From Deinococcus piscis (lineage in GTDB: Bacteria; Deinococcota; Deinococci; Deinococcales; Deinococcaceae), in assembly GCF_014653275.1 (NCBI RefSeq), contig NZ_BNAL01000021.1, positions 1-58,727 on the forward strand: DNA of 58,727 nt. The letters run 5' to 3'. The position numbers were made by a program, and so were the translations under genes. Shown in pieces: positions 19,924 to 29,475 of the stretch. Below the pieces are notes generated by a model. The model saw only the letters and a list, made by a program, of their open reading frames with translations. It was not told where the DNA came from and did not search any database. How positions within the stretch are numbered: the stretch's first letter is position 1; each line of letters opens with the position of its first letter.

Positions 19924-20248
19924 TTCGGTCACGGATTCAGTGTCTGGGCCGGAGCACGCTCACTGTGCGGCTGGCCCACTTTGCATGCCTGAAGCCGAGC
20001 GTCTGGCCGCCCGCCGCCGCCTCAGCGTGGCGCAGGGTCACCTTCAGAGCATCGTCAGGATGCTGGACGAGCCGGAGGTGTACTGCGTAGATGTCCTGCG
20101 CCAGATCAAGGCTGTACAGGGCGCGCTGGACGGTGCGGGCAACGTGGTGCTGCGTGGACATCTGCAGGCCCATGTGGCCACCGCTGGCGAGCGCGGCGAC
20201 ACCGCCGAGATTGTAGAAGAGCTGATGCAGGCCCTCAAATACCGCTGA
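19916..20248 (+). CDS. csoR: CsoR-family copper-sensing repressor
   Basis: The protein (about 110 aa) is an all-helical CsoR/RcnR-family repressor with the core ARRRLSVAQGHLQSIVRMLDE and EVYCVDVLRQIKAVQGAL. Metal ligands read Cys (YCVD), His and His (RGHLQAH), so the third ligand is His rather than the Cys of Mycobacterium CsoR; Thermus CsoR has the same Cys-His-His set. The start is uncertain. GTG 19916 overlaps the copZ stop, GTG 19946 is possible, and ATG 19985 gives a shorter protein without the N-terminal Cys/His residues. It probably represses copA and copZ-csoR and is released by Cu(I). Confidence 0.88.
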   Translation: MADSVTDSVSGPEHAHCAAGPLCMPEAERLAARRRLSVAQGHLQSIVRMLDEPEVYCVDVLRQIKAVQGALDGAGNVVLRGHLQAHVATAGERGDTAEIVEELMQALKYR

Positions 20249-20479
20249 CCCCAGCAGATTTCCGCGCTAGGGAGCGGTAGGGCAGCAACTCTCTGCTCAC
20301 TCTTAACGTCTTTTCACGCCTGCTCGGACCTATTGGCTAGGCTGAAGGCGGTCAGTTTCACAGCCCATTTTCTGCGTCCCTGTGAGGTTTTTCTCAGTCG
20401 GGTTGGGTGCCCTAAACCGGACACTCTGTTGCAGAAGGGGCTGCCGCCTTCTTTCTTCTTCCCTGAAAGCGAGTCACGC

Positions 20480-22681
20480 ATGCCTAAACCATCTAAACCG
20501 TCTAAATCCGATAAGAAGTCCGAGCAGTTGGGCCATCACCACGAGACGGGCAAGACCCAGGACCTTGCCCGTGATACTGCGCCGCACAGCGAGAAGGACC
20601 GCTTGACCGACAACTTCGGCCATGCCATCAGCGATGATCTCAATTCTCTCAAAGCTGGCGTCCGCGGCCCAACCCTGCTGGAAGACCATCTGCTGCGCGA
20701 GAAGATTCACCACTTTGATCACGAGCGGATTCCTGAGCGCATCGTGCATGCACGCGGTTCGGCGGCCCACGGTTACTTCGAGCTGACCGAGTCACTGGAG
20801 CAGTACACCACGGCCAAAGTGCTGACCGAGGTGGGCAAGCAAACCCCGGTCTTTACTCGGTTCTCTACCGTAGCGGGCTTTCGTGGCTCGGCGGATACCC
20901 CCCGCGATGTGCGCGGGTTCGCCGTGCGCTTTTATACCGACGAAGGCAACTGGGACATCGTGGGCAACAACATCCCGGTGTTCTTTATTCAGGACGCCAT
21001 CAAGTTTCCTGACCTCGTCCACGCTGTCAAGCCTGAGCCGCACCACGAGATGCCACAGGCCGCCAGCGCCCACGATACTTTCTGGGACTTCATCAGCCTG
21101 ACTCCCGAAGCCATGCACATGATCATGTGGCAGATGTCGGACCGCACCCTGCCGCGCTACTTCGACACCATGGAGGGCTTTGGCGTTCACACCTTCCGCC
21201 TGATCAATGCCCAGGGCCAGAGCACCTTCGTCAAGTACCACTGGAAGCCGGTGAACGGCGTGCATTCGCTGGTGTGGGACGAATCGCAGAAGATCATGGG
21301 CAAGGACCCCGACTTCCAGCGCCGCGCCATGTGGGAAACCATTGACCAGGGCGGCACCCTGGAGTGGGACCTGGCCGTGCAGCTGTTCACGCAGGAAGAG
21401 GCCGACGGCTGGGATTTCGACATTCTGGACGCCACCAAGATTGTCCCCGAAGAGCTGGTGCCCCTCAAAGTGATTGGCCGCATGGTGCTGAACCGCAACC
21501 CCGACAATTTCTTTGCTGAGACTGAGCAGGTCGGCTACAAGCCCACCAACCTGGTGCAGGGCATGGACTTTACCAGTGATCCGCTGATGCAGGGCCGCCT
21601 CTTTTCCTACCTGGACACCCAGCTGATTCGTCTGGGCGGTCCCAACTGGCAGCACCTGCCGATCAACCGCCCCCTGGCCCCGGTGGCCAACAACCAGCGT
21701 GACGGCTTCATGCGCCACGTCATCAATCCTGGCCGCGTGTCGTATCACCCCGCGTCGCTGGATGGCGGTTCCCCGCAGGAAGTGCCCCGTGAGCAGGGCG
21801 GTTTCGTGAGCTACCCCGAGCAGATCAGCGGCGAGAAGCTGCGCAGGCGAGCCGAAAGCTTCAGCGACCACTACGGTCAGGCGCGGCTGTTCTGGAACTC
21901 ACTGGAACCCATTGAGCGCGAGCACCTCTGCAAAGCGCTGCAATTCGAGTTGAGCAAGGTAGAGACCCGTCATGTACGCGTGGCGATGCTGGACCATCTG
22001 GAGCAGATTCACCCGCTGCTGGCCTCGCAAGTGGCCGTGGCCCTGGGCGAAGCTCCCCGCGCTGATGAAGTGGTCAAGCCGGGCGGCACTGCCGACTGCG
22101 CCGAAGAAATGGAGCTGCTGGCGAAAGCTGAAGCTCAGCCCACCGCTTCAGGCGGCCTGACCAAGTCTCAGGGCCTGAGCATGGAAGCCCAGCCGCCCAA
22201 AGGTATTCGGAACCGGGTGGTGGCAATTCTGGCCGCCGATGGGGTAGACGGAGCTCAGGTGGACCAGATCAAGCAGGCTCTGGAAACCGAGCAGGCCAAG
22301 GGCGAAGTCCTGGGTCAGCACCTGGGCATGCTGGACGGCGGCGCTGAGGCCAAGAAAACCATCAGCAACTCCCACATGGTCCTGTTTGACGCGGTGATCG
22401 TGCCTGGTGGTGCTGAGAGTGTGGCTGCGCTGCTGGAAGACGGCGACGCCCATGCTTACCTGCTCGAAGCGTACAAGCACGGCAAGCCCATCGCGGCTTA
22501 TGGTGAGGGACAGCAGCTGCTGCAAGGTTCCGACCTGGCGGCCCTGGTCGGCAAGGACCTGAGCGAGATGAAGGCGCTGGGCATCCTCAGTGCTGACGCC
22601 CCCAACATGGAGGAGTTTGTCCAGACCCTGTCCCAGCACCGCTTCTGGGGCCGCCCCGCACTGAAGCGCATCAGCAACTAA
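20480..22681 (+). CDS. katE: large-subunit monofunctional catalase (KatE/HPII type)
   Basis: ATG 20480 gives 733 residues, the size of clade 2 catalases. The heme domain shows the distal His (VHARGSAAHGYF), RFSTVAGFRGSADTPRD, the distal Asn (VGNNIPVFF) and the proximal Tyr region (RLFSYLDTQLIRLG). The last 170 residues form the DJ-1/PfpI-like domain of HPII enzymes (NRVVAILAADGVDG onward). It converts hydrogen peroxide to water and oxygen in the cytoplasm, part of the oxidative-stress defence for which Deinococcus is known. The N terminus is Lys/Ser-rich. It is followed by a tandem repeat and a strong terminator. Confidence 0.95.
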   Translation: MPKPSKPSKSDKKSEQLGHHHETGKTQDLARDTAPHSEKDRLTDNFGHAISDDLNSLKAGVRGPTLLEDHLLREKIHHFDHERIPERIVHARGSAAHGYFELTESLEQYTTAKVLTEVGKQTPVFTRFSTVAGFRGSADTPRDVRGFAVRFYTDEGNWDIVGNNIPVFFIQDAIKFPDLVHAVKPEPHHEMPQAASAHDTFWDFISLTPEAMHMIMWQMSDRTLPRYFDTMEGFGVHTFRLINAQGQSTFVKYHWKPVNGVHSLVWDESQKIMGKDPDFQRRAMWETIDQGGTLEWDLAVQLFTQEEADGWDFDILDATKIVPEELVPLKVIGRMVLNRNPDNFFAETEQVGYKPTNLVQGMDFTSDPLMQGRLFSYLDTQLIRLGGPNWQHLPINRPLAPVANNQRDGFMRHVINPGRVSYHPASLDGGSPQEVPREQGGFVSYPEQISGEKLRRRAESFSDHYGQARLFWNSLEPIEREHLCKALQFELSKVETRHVRVAMLDHLEQIHPLLASQVAVALGEAPRADEVVKPGGTADCAEEMELLAKAEAQPTASGGLTKSQGLSMEAQPPKGIRNRVVAILAADGVDGAQVDQIKQALETEQAKGEVLGQHLGMLDGGAEAKKTISNSHMVLFDAVIVPGGAESVAALLEDGDAHAYLLEAYKHGKPIAAYGEGQQLLQGSDLAALVGKDLSEMKALGILSADAPNMEEFVQTLSQHRFWGRPALKRISN

Positions 22682-22733
22682 GTGCAGTAAAACCACGTGC
22701 AGTAAAACCACGTGCAGTAAAACCACGTGCAGT
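22682..22733. repeat. 15-bp tandem repeat, about 3.5 copies
   Basis: GTGCAGTAAAACCAC is repeated exactly at 22682, 22697 and 22712, followed by GTGCAGT. It begins on the base after the katE stop codon and ends before the terminator, so it lies in the katE 3' untranslated region. The unit contains an in-frame TAA. Confidence 0.9.
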
Positions 22734-22763
22734 CAGCAGGAGTAGGCCAGGCGTTCTGGCAGA

Positions 22764-22805
22764 CTGCGAACGGATTCCGCCCGGGTCCGTTTGCAGTTTT
22801 TGTTT
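22764..22805 (+). terminator. rho-independent terminator of katE
   Basis: An 11-bp stem (22764-22774 with 22786-22796, one G-U pair; CTGCGAACGGA/TCCGTTTGCAG) with an 11-nt loop is followed by TTTTTGTTT. Confidence 0.88.
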
Positions 22806-22954
22806 GGCCCGGCCCCTGGCCTCTGGATACCAGTGCACTGCCGCAGACCGCCCTCAGACAACAATGGGTGCCTTGTCATAATCTTTTCGTATGATGTCCA
22901 ACAGCACACCTCATCCGCTAAGGGTGGAGGTTTTGAAAGGTAGACAGGTAACTT

Positions 22955-24592
22955 GTGACTCAATCTCATGAACAGGAACTAGATCTCACTACCCTATGGC
23001 ACCGCCTGAGGCGTGCACTTCCCTGGATTCTTGCCCTGAGCCTCGCGCTGGCAGGCTTGGCCTATTTCTGGTCCCAGTCCCAGCCAGAGGTCTATGAGGC
23101 CCAGGCGTCGTTGCTGGTGACGGGCGGTTCGGCTCAGGCGGCGGATGGTGTTCTGGGAGAGGCGCTTGTCAAGGCCCCACCGCTGCCTGAGGGTGCCGTT
23201 GCCGAAGCCCTGCAAAGCACATCGGTGATGGGACCGCTCACCGACAAGATTGCTGGGAGTCCTGCTATCCCTGCACCGGAGCAGCAGCGCTTGGTTCAAG
23301 ATCTCAAGACGGAGTTGGCCGAGCGCAACCTAGAAACGGTGCGGCTCACGTCGCGGCTGGACCTGTATGGCAACGGAATCTACACAGTTTCGGGCCGTGC
23401 CAACACGCCACAAGCCGCGCAGGCCCTGACCAATCTGGCGGCCCAGTCGCTGCTGGAATGGGACAAAGACCGGGCGCTGGCGAGCGTGCGTCAGGCGCAG
23501 CAGGGCTTTGAGGGGCAGCTGAATCAGGTCGCTGCGGAGCTCAGGGCGGCGCGTGCTGGCACTCCCGAAAGGGCACTGCTGGTGTCCCGCCAGCAGGCTT
23601 TGCAGCAAAGTCTCACGCAGGTCGGCATTTTGGAGCAGTCGATTTCGGGAGTGTTACAGCCGCTCTCTGAGGCCATCGTGCCCCTGTCGCCCGTGGAGCC
23701 CAAGCCGCTAAGAAATGCGCTGCTGGCGGGCATCGTAGGTCTGCTGCTGGGTCTGGGCCTGGCGACCCTGAGGGCGGTGGCTGACCGCAAGGTACGCAGC
23801 GAAGATGACCTGCTGGACCTGGGCCTGCCGACGCTTGCCAGCCTGCCCAAACTGCGCCAGCGTGACCTCGTGATGGGTGGGCTGGTCCGCGCCGCCAGAC
23901 AGGCCGGTCTGTACGAAGCCATCGGCTTTTTGCGGGTGAACCTGCTCTCGGCACTGCAAGGCACCGAGCATCCCGTGGTCATGGTGACCAGCTCAGCTCC
24001 TGGTGAGGGCAAATCAAGTGTCACGGCCACCCTGGCCGATGCGCTGGGCAGCACGGGCAAGAAAGTGCTGATCATAGACGCTGACCTGCGCCGTGGAACG
24101 CAGGCGCAGGTGTGGCAAAAATATATGAACGGTGCGCCTGCCACCTGGCTGTCTCTGACGGGAAGTGGCGGCGCGCAGGATACGCCCAGTGCGCTGCGCG
24201 ACCCTCATAATGTTCAGGTGCTGGCTGCCGCTGAAAATGTCCACCTGCTTCCAGCGGGGCAGGGGATGCAGGACAGCCTCGGTGCGCTGAACGCAGGCCA
24301 GCTGTCTGAGGCCATCCAGCTGTGGCGCTCCCACTACGATCTGGTGCTGATTGACAGCGCTCCGCTGCTGGCCCTGGCCGACGGTCTGGTGATCGGAAAG
24401 GTGGCAGATGGGGTGGTGCTGGTGACCGAAGCCGGGCAGACCGACCTGCGGGCAGTGCGCAACTCTGTGCGCCGCGCCGAGCGCGCTGGCCTCAAGTTGC
24501 TGGGCTTCGTCATCAATAAGCAGAGCCAGAGCTCGGAAAGCAGCTACTCTTATTCCTATAGCTACAGCCCCAGAAGCCGAGCTGAAGGCTAG
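22955..24592 (+). CDS. Wzc-type polysaccharide copolymerase with tyrosine kinase domain
   Basis: The 545-residue protein has an N-terminal Wzz domain with membrane spans near 20-40 and 250-270 flanking a periplasmic coiled segment. The C-terminal BY-kinase has Walker A (SAPGEGKSSVT), A' (VLIIDADLR) and B (DLVLIDSAP), and ends in a Tyr cluster (SYSYSYSYS) for autophosphorylation. Such proteins set chain length and drive Wzy-dependent polymer export. GTG 22955 is used, since no ATG fits, with ACAGG 5-6 nt upstream. It is the first gene of the polysaccharide cluster. Confidence 0.9.
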   Translation: MTQSHEQELDLTTLWHRLRRALPWILALSLALAGLAYFWSQSQPEVYEAQASLLVTGGSAQAADGVLGEALVKAPPLPEGAVAEALQSTSVMGPLTDKIAGSPAIPAPEQQRLVQDLKTELAERNLETVRLTSRLDLYGNGIYTVSGRANTPQAAQALTNLAAQSLLEWDKDRALASVRQAQQGFEGQLNQVAAELRAARAGTPERALLVSRQQALQQSLTQVGILEQSISGVLQPLSEAIVPLSPVEPKPLRNALLAGIVGLLLGLGLATLRAVADRKVRSEDDLLDLGLPTLASLPKLRQRDLVMGGLVRAARQAGLYEAIGFLRVNLLSALQGTEHPVVMVTSSAPGEGKSSVTATLADALGSTGKKVLIIDADLRRGTQAQVWQKYMNGAPATWLSLTGSGGAQDTPSALRDPHNVQVLAAAENVHLLPAGQGMQDSLGALNAGQLSEAIQLWRSHYDLVLIDSAPLLALADGLVIGKVADGVVLVTEAGQTDLRAVRNSVRRAERAGLKLLGFVINKQSQSSESSYSYSYSYSPRSRAEG

Positions 24593-24619
24593 AAGCCATG
24601 ACCTGCGGAAGCGCGCCCA

Positions 24620-25843
24620 GTGCTTAAGATACTGAACCACCCTTTTCTCGCTCTGATCTCCGCCAATTTCTTCAAGATCGCAGGTGTGCTGCTGATCAAT
24701 AAGGTGGCGGCGACAGTGCTTACCCCGGAGGAGTTCGGTATCTTTGGGCAGTTTGTCGCTGTCTCGGCCATCATCAACATGCTGTCCTCAGCAGGCCTCA
24801 ACAATGCCATTGTCCGCGACGTCTCGGCGGCGGAGGACAGTGCCAAGCAGGCCACCGGGCAGGACTACTTCTGGACCATGTTGCTGTTTTCCGGCGTGGC
24901 GGCAGCGGTCTTTTTGGGGCTGTACCCTCTGTTCGGCGGTGCCTGGCTGGGCACCGAACGGCTGACACTGCCGGTGATTTTGCTGGCCCTGAGCATCCCT
25001 GGCTTTTCCTTTTACATCTCTGCGCTGTCTTATCTCAGTGGCAGTGGGCAGCAGCGGCGCAGCGCAGCCCTTCAGGCATATGGTGTGCTGGCCGGTGTGG
25101 CCGCGTTCGCTGTGTGTGTGGCCTTTGGCCGCGACCTGGTGGGCCTCAGCCTGGGCTACCTGCTGTTCTTGCTGACCCCGGCGGCGGTCATGTTCGTGGC
25201 CCGCCCCTTGCCGCTCGCGTGGCCGGGCCTGTCCTGGTCATCGGTGCGCCGCAAGTTGGGCGACTCTGCCGCCATGTTCTCGGCCATCTTGTTCTTGCCT
25301 ACGGCGTTGGTGCTGAGCCGCAGTCAGCTGGCCGCCAGTGCTGGCTGGGACACTGTGGCCATGTGGCAGGTACTGACCCGGCTGTCGGACGTGTACATGC
25401 AGATGTTCGCCATCTACTTCACTCATTTTTTTATGCAGCGCCTGCATACAGCCAGCGACGAATGGCCGCTCATGCGCCAAGCGGCCCTGCTCAATCTGGG
25501 GGCAATGGCCGCTGTGGGCGCGCTGTTTTATCTCTTTTATGACCTGGCTGTGCGGCTGCTGTTCACTTCTGAGTATCTGTGGGGGCGTGAGTTCGTCTTG
25601 TGGCAGGTCGGGGTGGACAGCCTCAAGGTGCTGACAGTGGTCATGATGTACACCTTTATTGTGCAGCGGCGGTTCAAGTCATATATCGCCGTAGAGTTGG
25701 CGCAGGCCGCGCTGCTGCTGGTGCTGGTCACCCAGACTTCTCTGGGAGCTTCATTGCAGGGCCTGTACTGGGCGCTGCTGCTGAGCGCTGCGCTGGGGCT
25801 GGCCGTGGCCGCCGGTCTCTATTTCAAAGGGAGGACGCAATGA
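24620..25843 (+). CDS. Wzx-like oligosaccharide flippase
   Basis: The 407-residue protein has about 12 spans and a MOP-superfamily N terminus (FFKIAGVLLINKVAATVLTPEEFG). That is typical of Wzx/O-antigen translocases, which move lipid-linked repeat units across the inner membrane. GTG 24620 has GCGGAAG upstream. Its TGA overlaps the ATG of the next glycosyltransferase gene (ATGA), so translation is coupled. Confidence 0.85.
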   Translation: MLKILNHPFLALISANFFKIAGVLLINKVAATVLTPEEFGIFGQFVAVSAIINMLSSAGLNNAIVRDVSAAEDSAKQATGQDYFWTMLLFSGVAAAVFLGLYPLFGGAWLGTERLTLPVILLALSIPGFSFYISALSYLSGSGQQRRSAALQAYGVLAGVAAFAVCVAFGRDLVGLSLGYLLFLLTPAAVMFVARPLPLAWPGLSWSSVRRKLGDSAAMFSAILFLPTALVLSRSQLAASAGWDTVAMWQVLTRLSDVYMQMFAIYFTHFFMQRLHTASDEWPLMRQAALLNLGAMAAVGALFYLFYDLAVRLLFTSEYLWGREFVLWQVGVDSLKVLTVVMMYTFIVQRRFKSYIAVELAQAALLLVLVTQTSLGASLQGLYWALLLSAALGLAVAAGLYFKGRTQ

Positions 25844-27006
25844 ATATCGCCATGGTGGTCGCCAAGTACGACGAAACCGGGTCTTCGCCCTATCTCACCA
25901 ACGAGCTGGCCGACGCGCTGAGCGCGCGGGGGCATCACGTTACGGTGCTGTATCTGGACTGGGAAGCGGAAGCCGAACCCAAAGTCAAGTACCGTGAGCG
26001 GCAAACGCTCTATGTAGACCGCACCATGCCTAGAGGTAAGGGAATGGTAGCAATGGCCCGCAAGTGGGCTTTGGCTCCCCTGAAATATCTCTCGTTCAAG
26101 CAGGCCCTGGACAAGCAGTACGATCTGGCCATCTATTATTCCCCGCTGTTTGTGGCTTATCCGCTGCTGGCCCTGCACCGCCTCAAGGCACGGTTCAAGG
26201 TGGGCGTGTACTGGGACTTTTTTCCGTACCATCAAGTCGAGATGGGCCTGATACCGCGTGGGCCGGTGGAACAGGGCTTGCACGCGGCTGAGCTGCACCT
26301 GTTGCGGCAGCTGGATGTGGTGGCCCTGATGTCGCCAGGCAACCGCGAATCGTTTAAACGTGTGTTTGGCTGGAAGGATGATGCCAAGCTGCGCCTGCTC
26401 CCGATCTGGGGCGGCGGTGAGCAGTTGCCGCTGCGTGAGCTGGACCCTCAGAAATACTGCGTATTTGGCGGGCAACTGTCAGCGGGCCGCAACATTGAAG
26501 CGCTGGTGAAGGCCGCCGAGTTCCTACCGGATGACATCGAGCTAAGGATTTATGGGCGTGGCCCTTTGCAGCCCGCACTAAAAGCCCTGATTCGTGAACG
26601 CAGCCTGAGCAATGTCCGGCTGATGGGCCAGGTGAGCCGCGAACAGTATCAGCGCGATATCGCGGGGGCCTGGCTGGGACTGATCATTACTGACCCGGGC
26701 GCCAAGACCGATTCGTTTCCCTCCAAGGTCATTGACTATTTCCGGGTGGCCCTGCCAGTGCTGGCCATCACCGAAGCCAGCTCGGACTTTGGCAGTTTCG
26801 TGCAGGACACAGCGCGGGCGGGCCGCAAGCTGCACAGCGAAGACCCGCAGCAGATTGCGGCGGTCATCAGCGAGATGATCGGCAGCCCTGAGCGTGCCGA
26901 GTGGGGCCGCCGGGGGCATGAGTACTACTATGCCCATATGACGGCGGACCGCATTGCCAAGCAACTTGAAGACTGGGCGGCGCAGCCTGCCAAGGCCCAG
27001 CCGTGA
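25840..27006 (+). CDS. glycosyltransferase (GT4-like, GT-B fold)
   Basis: ATG 25840 with GGGAGG upstream gives 388 residues. The N-terminal half starts MNIAMVVAKYDETGSSPY and has the pattern ELADALSARGHHVTVLYLD. The C-terminal half shows CVFGGQLSAGRNIEALVKAAEF and RIYGRGPLQPALKALI with a later SFPSKVIDYF. These are features of retaining GT-B enzymes that add sugars to the lipid-linked repeat unit on the cytoplasmic face. Donor and acceptor are not known. It overlaps both neighbours by 4 nt. Confidence 0.85.
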   Translation: MNIAMVVAKYDETGSSPYLTNELADALSARGHHVTVLYLDWEAEAEPKVKYRERQTLYVDRTMPRGKGMVAMARKWALAPLKYLSFKQALDKQYDLAIYYSPLFVAYPLLALHRLKARFKVGVYWDFFPYHQVEMGLIPRGPVEQGLHAAELHLLRQLDVVALMSPGNRESFKRVFGWKDDAKLRLLPIWGGGEQLPLRELDPQKYCVFGGQLSAGRNIEALVKAAEFLPDDIELRIYGRGPLQPALKALIRERSLSNVRLMGQVSREQYQRDIAGAWLGLIITDPGAKTDSFPSKVIDYFRVALPVLAITEASSDFGSFVQDTARAGRKLHSEDPQQIAAVISEMIGSPERAEWGRRGHEYYYAHMTADRIAKQLEDWAAQPAKAQP

Positions 27007-28367
27007 CCCAGCTGCGCCGAACCTCCTTTGCTCCCCTACCCGGCTCGGCAACGCAGGCCACAGGCCGGGGGCAGGCAGACGTGCAGAGCAATCTGGGCAA
27101 GCTCTTTTTGCCCTATCTGGTGTTCGTGTTGTTCAATCTCTGTACCTATCTGCTGTTTTTGTATGGTCCCTTCAATTGGCCGGTCCACAACACCGGGCTG
27201 ATGTCGGGCTTGCTGGGGACATTTCTGGTGTTCTATACCGCTGGATACGTCTTCGGTGTGCAGCGTAAGGCGGGGCGTTCGGCTCAGGAAGTTAGCCAGT
27301 GGGTCGTCCGTCACCTGCGTATTTTGCTGCCTCTGGGCGCACTGATTTTTGCAACTTCTATCTATGTGTATACGGGCGAATTTTTCTGGAATACCGCCCG
27401 CATCTTCGGCGACCAGCAGAAAAACTACTACGACACCCTGCACTTTGGCGAGACATCTAGCCGCCTCCTCAATGCACCTTTTGGCCTGCTCAAGATCGCT
27501 GCGCAGCCCCTGATTACCCTGGCGCTGATCTACGCCACCATGAACTTCAAGCGGCTGAAGACGGCAGAAAAGGGCGCTTTGCTGGCTGTCTACCTGTTCT
27601 GGGTGCTGTTTTCGGTCTTTCGGGGCACCGACAAAGAGATTTTCGACATCGCAGTGATTTTTCTCACGGCCATGGCCGTCAATTACTACCGCTCGCTGAC
27701 GGGCCGCGTCAGCCTGATGCAGTTGGCCCGCAGCCTGCTGTTTATCGGGGTTGCGGTGGTTACGCTGGTCGGCTTCCTGAGCCTGTTCTCGCAGCGCAAG
27801 CTAACCCGCATGGGCGGCAACACGGCGGTGTGTCTGGTGGAAGCGGGCGTCTGTGCGCGCGGCACCGATACGCCGCTGGGCTACATGTACGGCATGACCT
27901 CTTCGTACATGTCGCACGGCTACTACGGCATGAGTCTGGCCCTGCAAGAAGACTTCAACACCACCTTCCCCTTTGGGAATGCTCCGGCGCTCAAGCCGCT
28001 TTCGGATGTGGTGATGGGTGAGGACTACCTGGACCGCAGCTACCTCAACAAGATTGACCGCCGTGGCTGGGACAACGGAACCCGCTGGTCTACCGCCTAC
28101 ACGTCTTGGGCCAGTGATATCAGCTTCTGGCTGGTGCCGTTCGTGATGTTCCTGGTGGGCTGGGTCACGGCCCTGTCGTGGAAAGACGCCGTGTTGCGCG
28201 GGTCTTTGCTGGCCACGGCGGTGTTCAGCTTCATGACCACGATGTCGCTGTTCCTGTCGGCCAACAACCAGGTCGGAATCGCGCTTGATTCGCTGGCGGC
28301 TTTTCTTCTCATCACCTGTGCCTGGCTGCTCACACGGACCTACAAACTGCGGGTGCGCCGCGCCTAG
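27003..28367 (+). CDS. Wzy-like repeat-unit polymerase
   Basis: The 454-residue protein has about 10-12 spans, with a large polar loop (about residues 265-360) containing many Tyr and Asp and the motif FRGTDKEIFDI near the middle. Such topology and position next to wzx and wzc point to the O-antigen/capsule polymerase that joins repeat units in the periplasm. Sequence conservation in this family is poor, so this rests on topology and context. GTG 27003 overlaps the upstream stop (GTGA). Confidence 0.75.
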   Translation: MTQLRRTSFAPLPGSATQATGRGQADVQSNLGKLFLPYLVFVLFNLCTYLLFLYGPFNWPVHNTGLMSGLLGTFLVFYTAGYVFGVQRKAGRSAQEVSQWVVRHLRILLPLGALIFATSIYVYTGEFFWNTARIFGDQQKNYYDTLHFGETSSRLLNAPFGLLKIAAQPLITLALIYATMNFKRLKTAEKGALLAVYLFWVLFSVFRGTDKEIFDIAVIFLTAMAVNYYRSLTGRVSLMQLARSLLFIGVAVVTLVGFLSLFSQRKLTRMGGNTAVCLVEAGVCARGTDTPLGYMYGMTSSYMSHGYYGMSLALQEDFNTTFPFGNAPALKPLSDVVMGEDYLDRSYLNKIDRRGWDNGTRWSTAYTSWASDISFWLVPFVMFLVGWVTALSWKDAVLRGSLLATAVFSFMTTMSLFLSANNQVGIALDSLAAFLLITCAWLLTRTYKLRVRRA

Positions 28368-28431
28368 GCGTGTGAAACAATAAAACAAGAATGAGCATAG
28401 TGAGATATGGTGAAATCGGAGGGATTCACTC

Positions 28432-29475
28432 ATGACCAACCTACAGAACATAGCTGGCAAAACAGTCCTGATCACCGGGGGAACCGGGTCGTTCGGGAAT
28501 GAGTTGCTGCAACTGATCAAAGACACTGATGTCCGGGAAATCCGTATCTTTAGCCGCGACGAGCTGAAGCAGGAGCACATGCGGGTTCGCATGAAAAACC
28601 CCAAAGTCAAGTTCTATATCGGGGATATTCGTGACCGCGCTTCGGTGGATCAGGCGATGGCGGGTGTGGACCTGGCCTTTCACGCGGCGGCGCTCAAGCA
28701 GGTGCCCAGCTGCGAATTTTTCCCCATGCAGGCCGTGCTGACCAATGTCGTGGGCTCGCACAACGTCATCGAGTCGGCCATTGATCATGGTGTCGGCTCG
28801 CTGGTGTGCCTGAGCACCGACAAGGCCGTGCAGCCGGTCAATGCCATGGGCATGAGCAAAGGCCTGATGGAGAAAGTCGCCACAGCCGCAGCCCGCCGCC
28901 TGGTGGATGTGGAAGGGGCCACCACCATTTCCAGCGTGCGCTACGGCAACGTGATGTACTCGCGTGGCTCGGTGATTCCGCTGTTTATTGAGCAGATCAA
29001 GGCGGGCAAGCCGCTGACCGTGACCGACCCCAACATGACCCGCTTCTTGCTGTCGCTGCGCAGCGCGATTGATCTGGTGCTGTTTGCCTTTGAGCACGCC
29101 CAGCAGGGAGACATTTTCGTGAGGAAGGCCCCGGCCAGCACCGTGGCCGACCTGGCGCAGGCGCTGGTCAACCTATTCGAGGCCGATGTGCCAATTGACG
29201 TGATTGGCACCCGGCACGCCGAGAAGCTGTTTGAGGTCCTGGCGACCTCCGGCGAGATTGCCCAGAGCGAAGACATGGGCGAGTACCTGCGAGTCCGCAT
29301 GGATGTGCGTGACCTCAATTACGCCAAGTACTTCAGTGAAGGCAACCGCGAGGAGATCGCTCTGGAGGACTACCACTCTCACAACACCGAACGGCTGAAC
29401 GTGCAGCAGGTCGAGCAGCTGCTGCTGACGCTGCCTGCGGTGCAGCAGGAACTGGCCGCCTGGAGAGCGCGGTGA
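28432..29475 (+). CDS. capE: UDP-N-acetylglucosamine 4,6-dehydratase, 5-inverting (CapE type)
   Basis: The 347-residue SDR enzyme has VLITGGTGSFGNELL for NAD(P) binding and the altered catalytic set LSTDKAVQPVNAMGMSK, with Met in place of the usual Tyr, seen in CapE/WbjB. It converts UDP-GlcNAc to UDP-2-acetamido-2,6-dideoxy-beta-L-arabino-hexos-4-ulose, the first step to UDP-N-acetyl-L-fucosamine. GGAGGG precedes the ATG. The A-rich 64-nt gap upstream may hold its own promoter. It heads the capE-capF-capG block. Confidence 0.92.
   Translation: MTNLQNIAGKTVLITGGTGSFGNELLQLIKDTDVREIRIFSRDELKQEHMRVRMKNPKVKFYIGDIRDRASVDQAMAGVDLAFHAAALKQVPSCEFFPMQAVLTNVVGSHNVIESAIDHGVGSLVCLSTDKAVQPVNAMGMSKGLMEKVATAAARRLVDVEGATTISSVRYGNVMYSRGSVIPLFIEQIKAGKPLTVTDPNMTRFLLSLRSAIDLVLFAFEHAQQGDIFVRKAPASTVADLAQALVNLFEADVPIDVIGTRHAEKLFEVLATSGEIAQSEDMGEYLRVRMDVRDLNYAKYFSEGNREEIALEDYHSHNTERLNVQQVEQLLLTLPAVQQELAAWRAR

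Noticed and set aside
22682..22733. CRISPR array
   Set aside because: The units are contiguous 15-mers without spacers and no cas genes are present.
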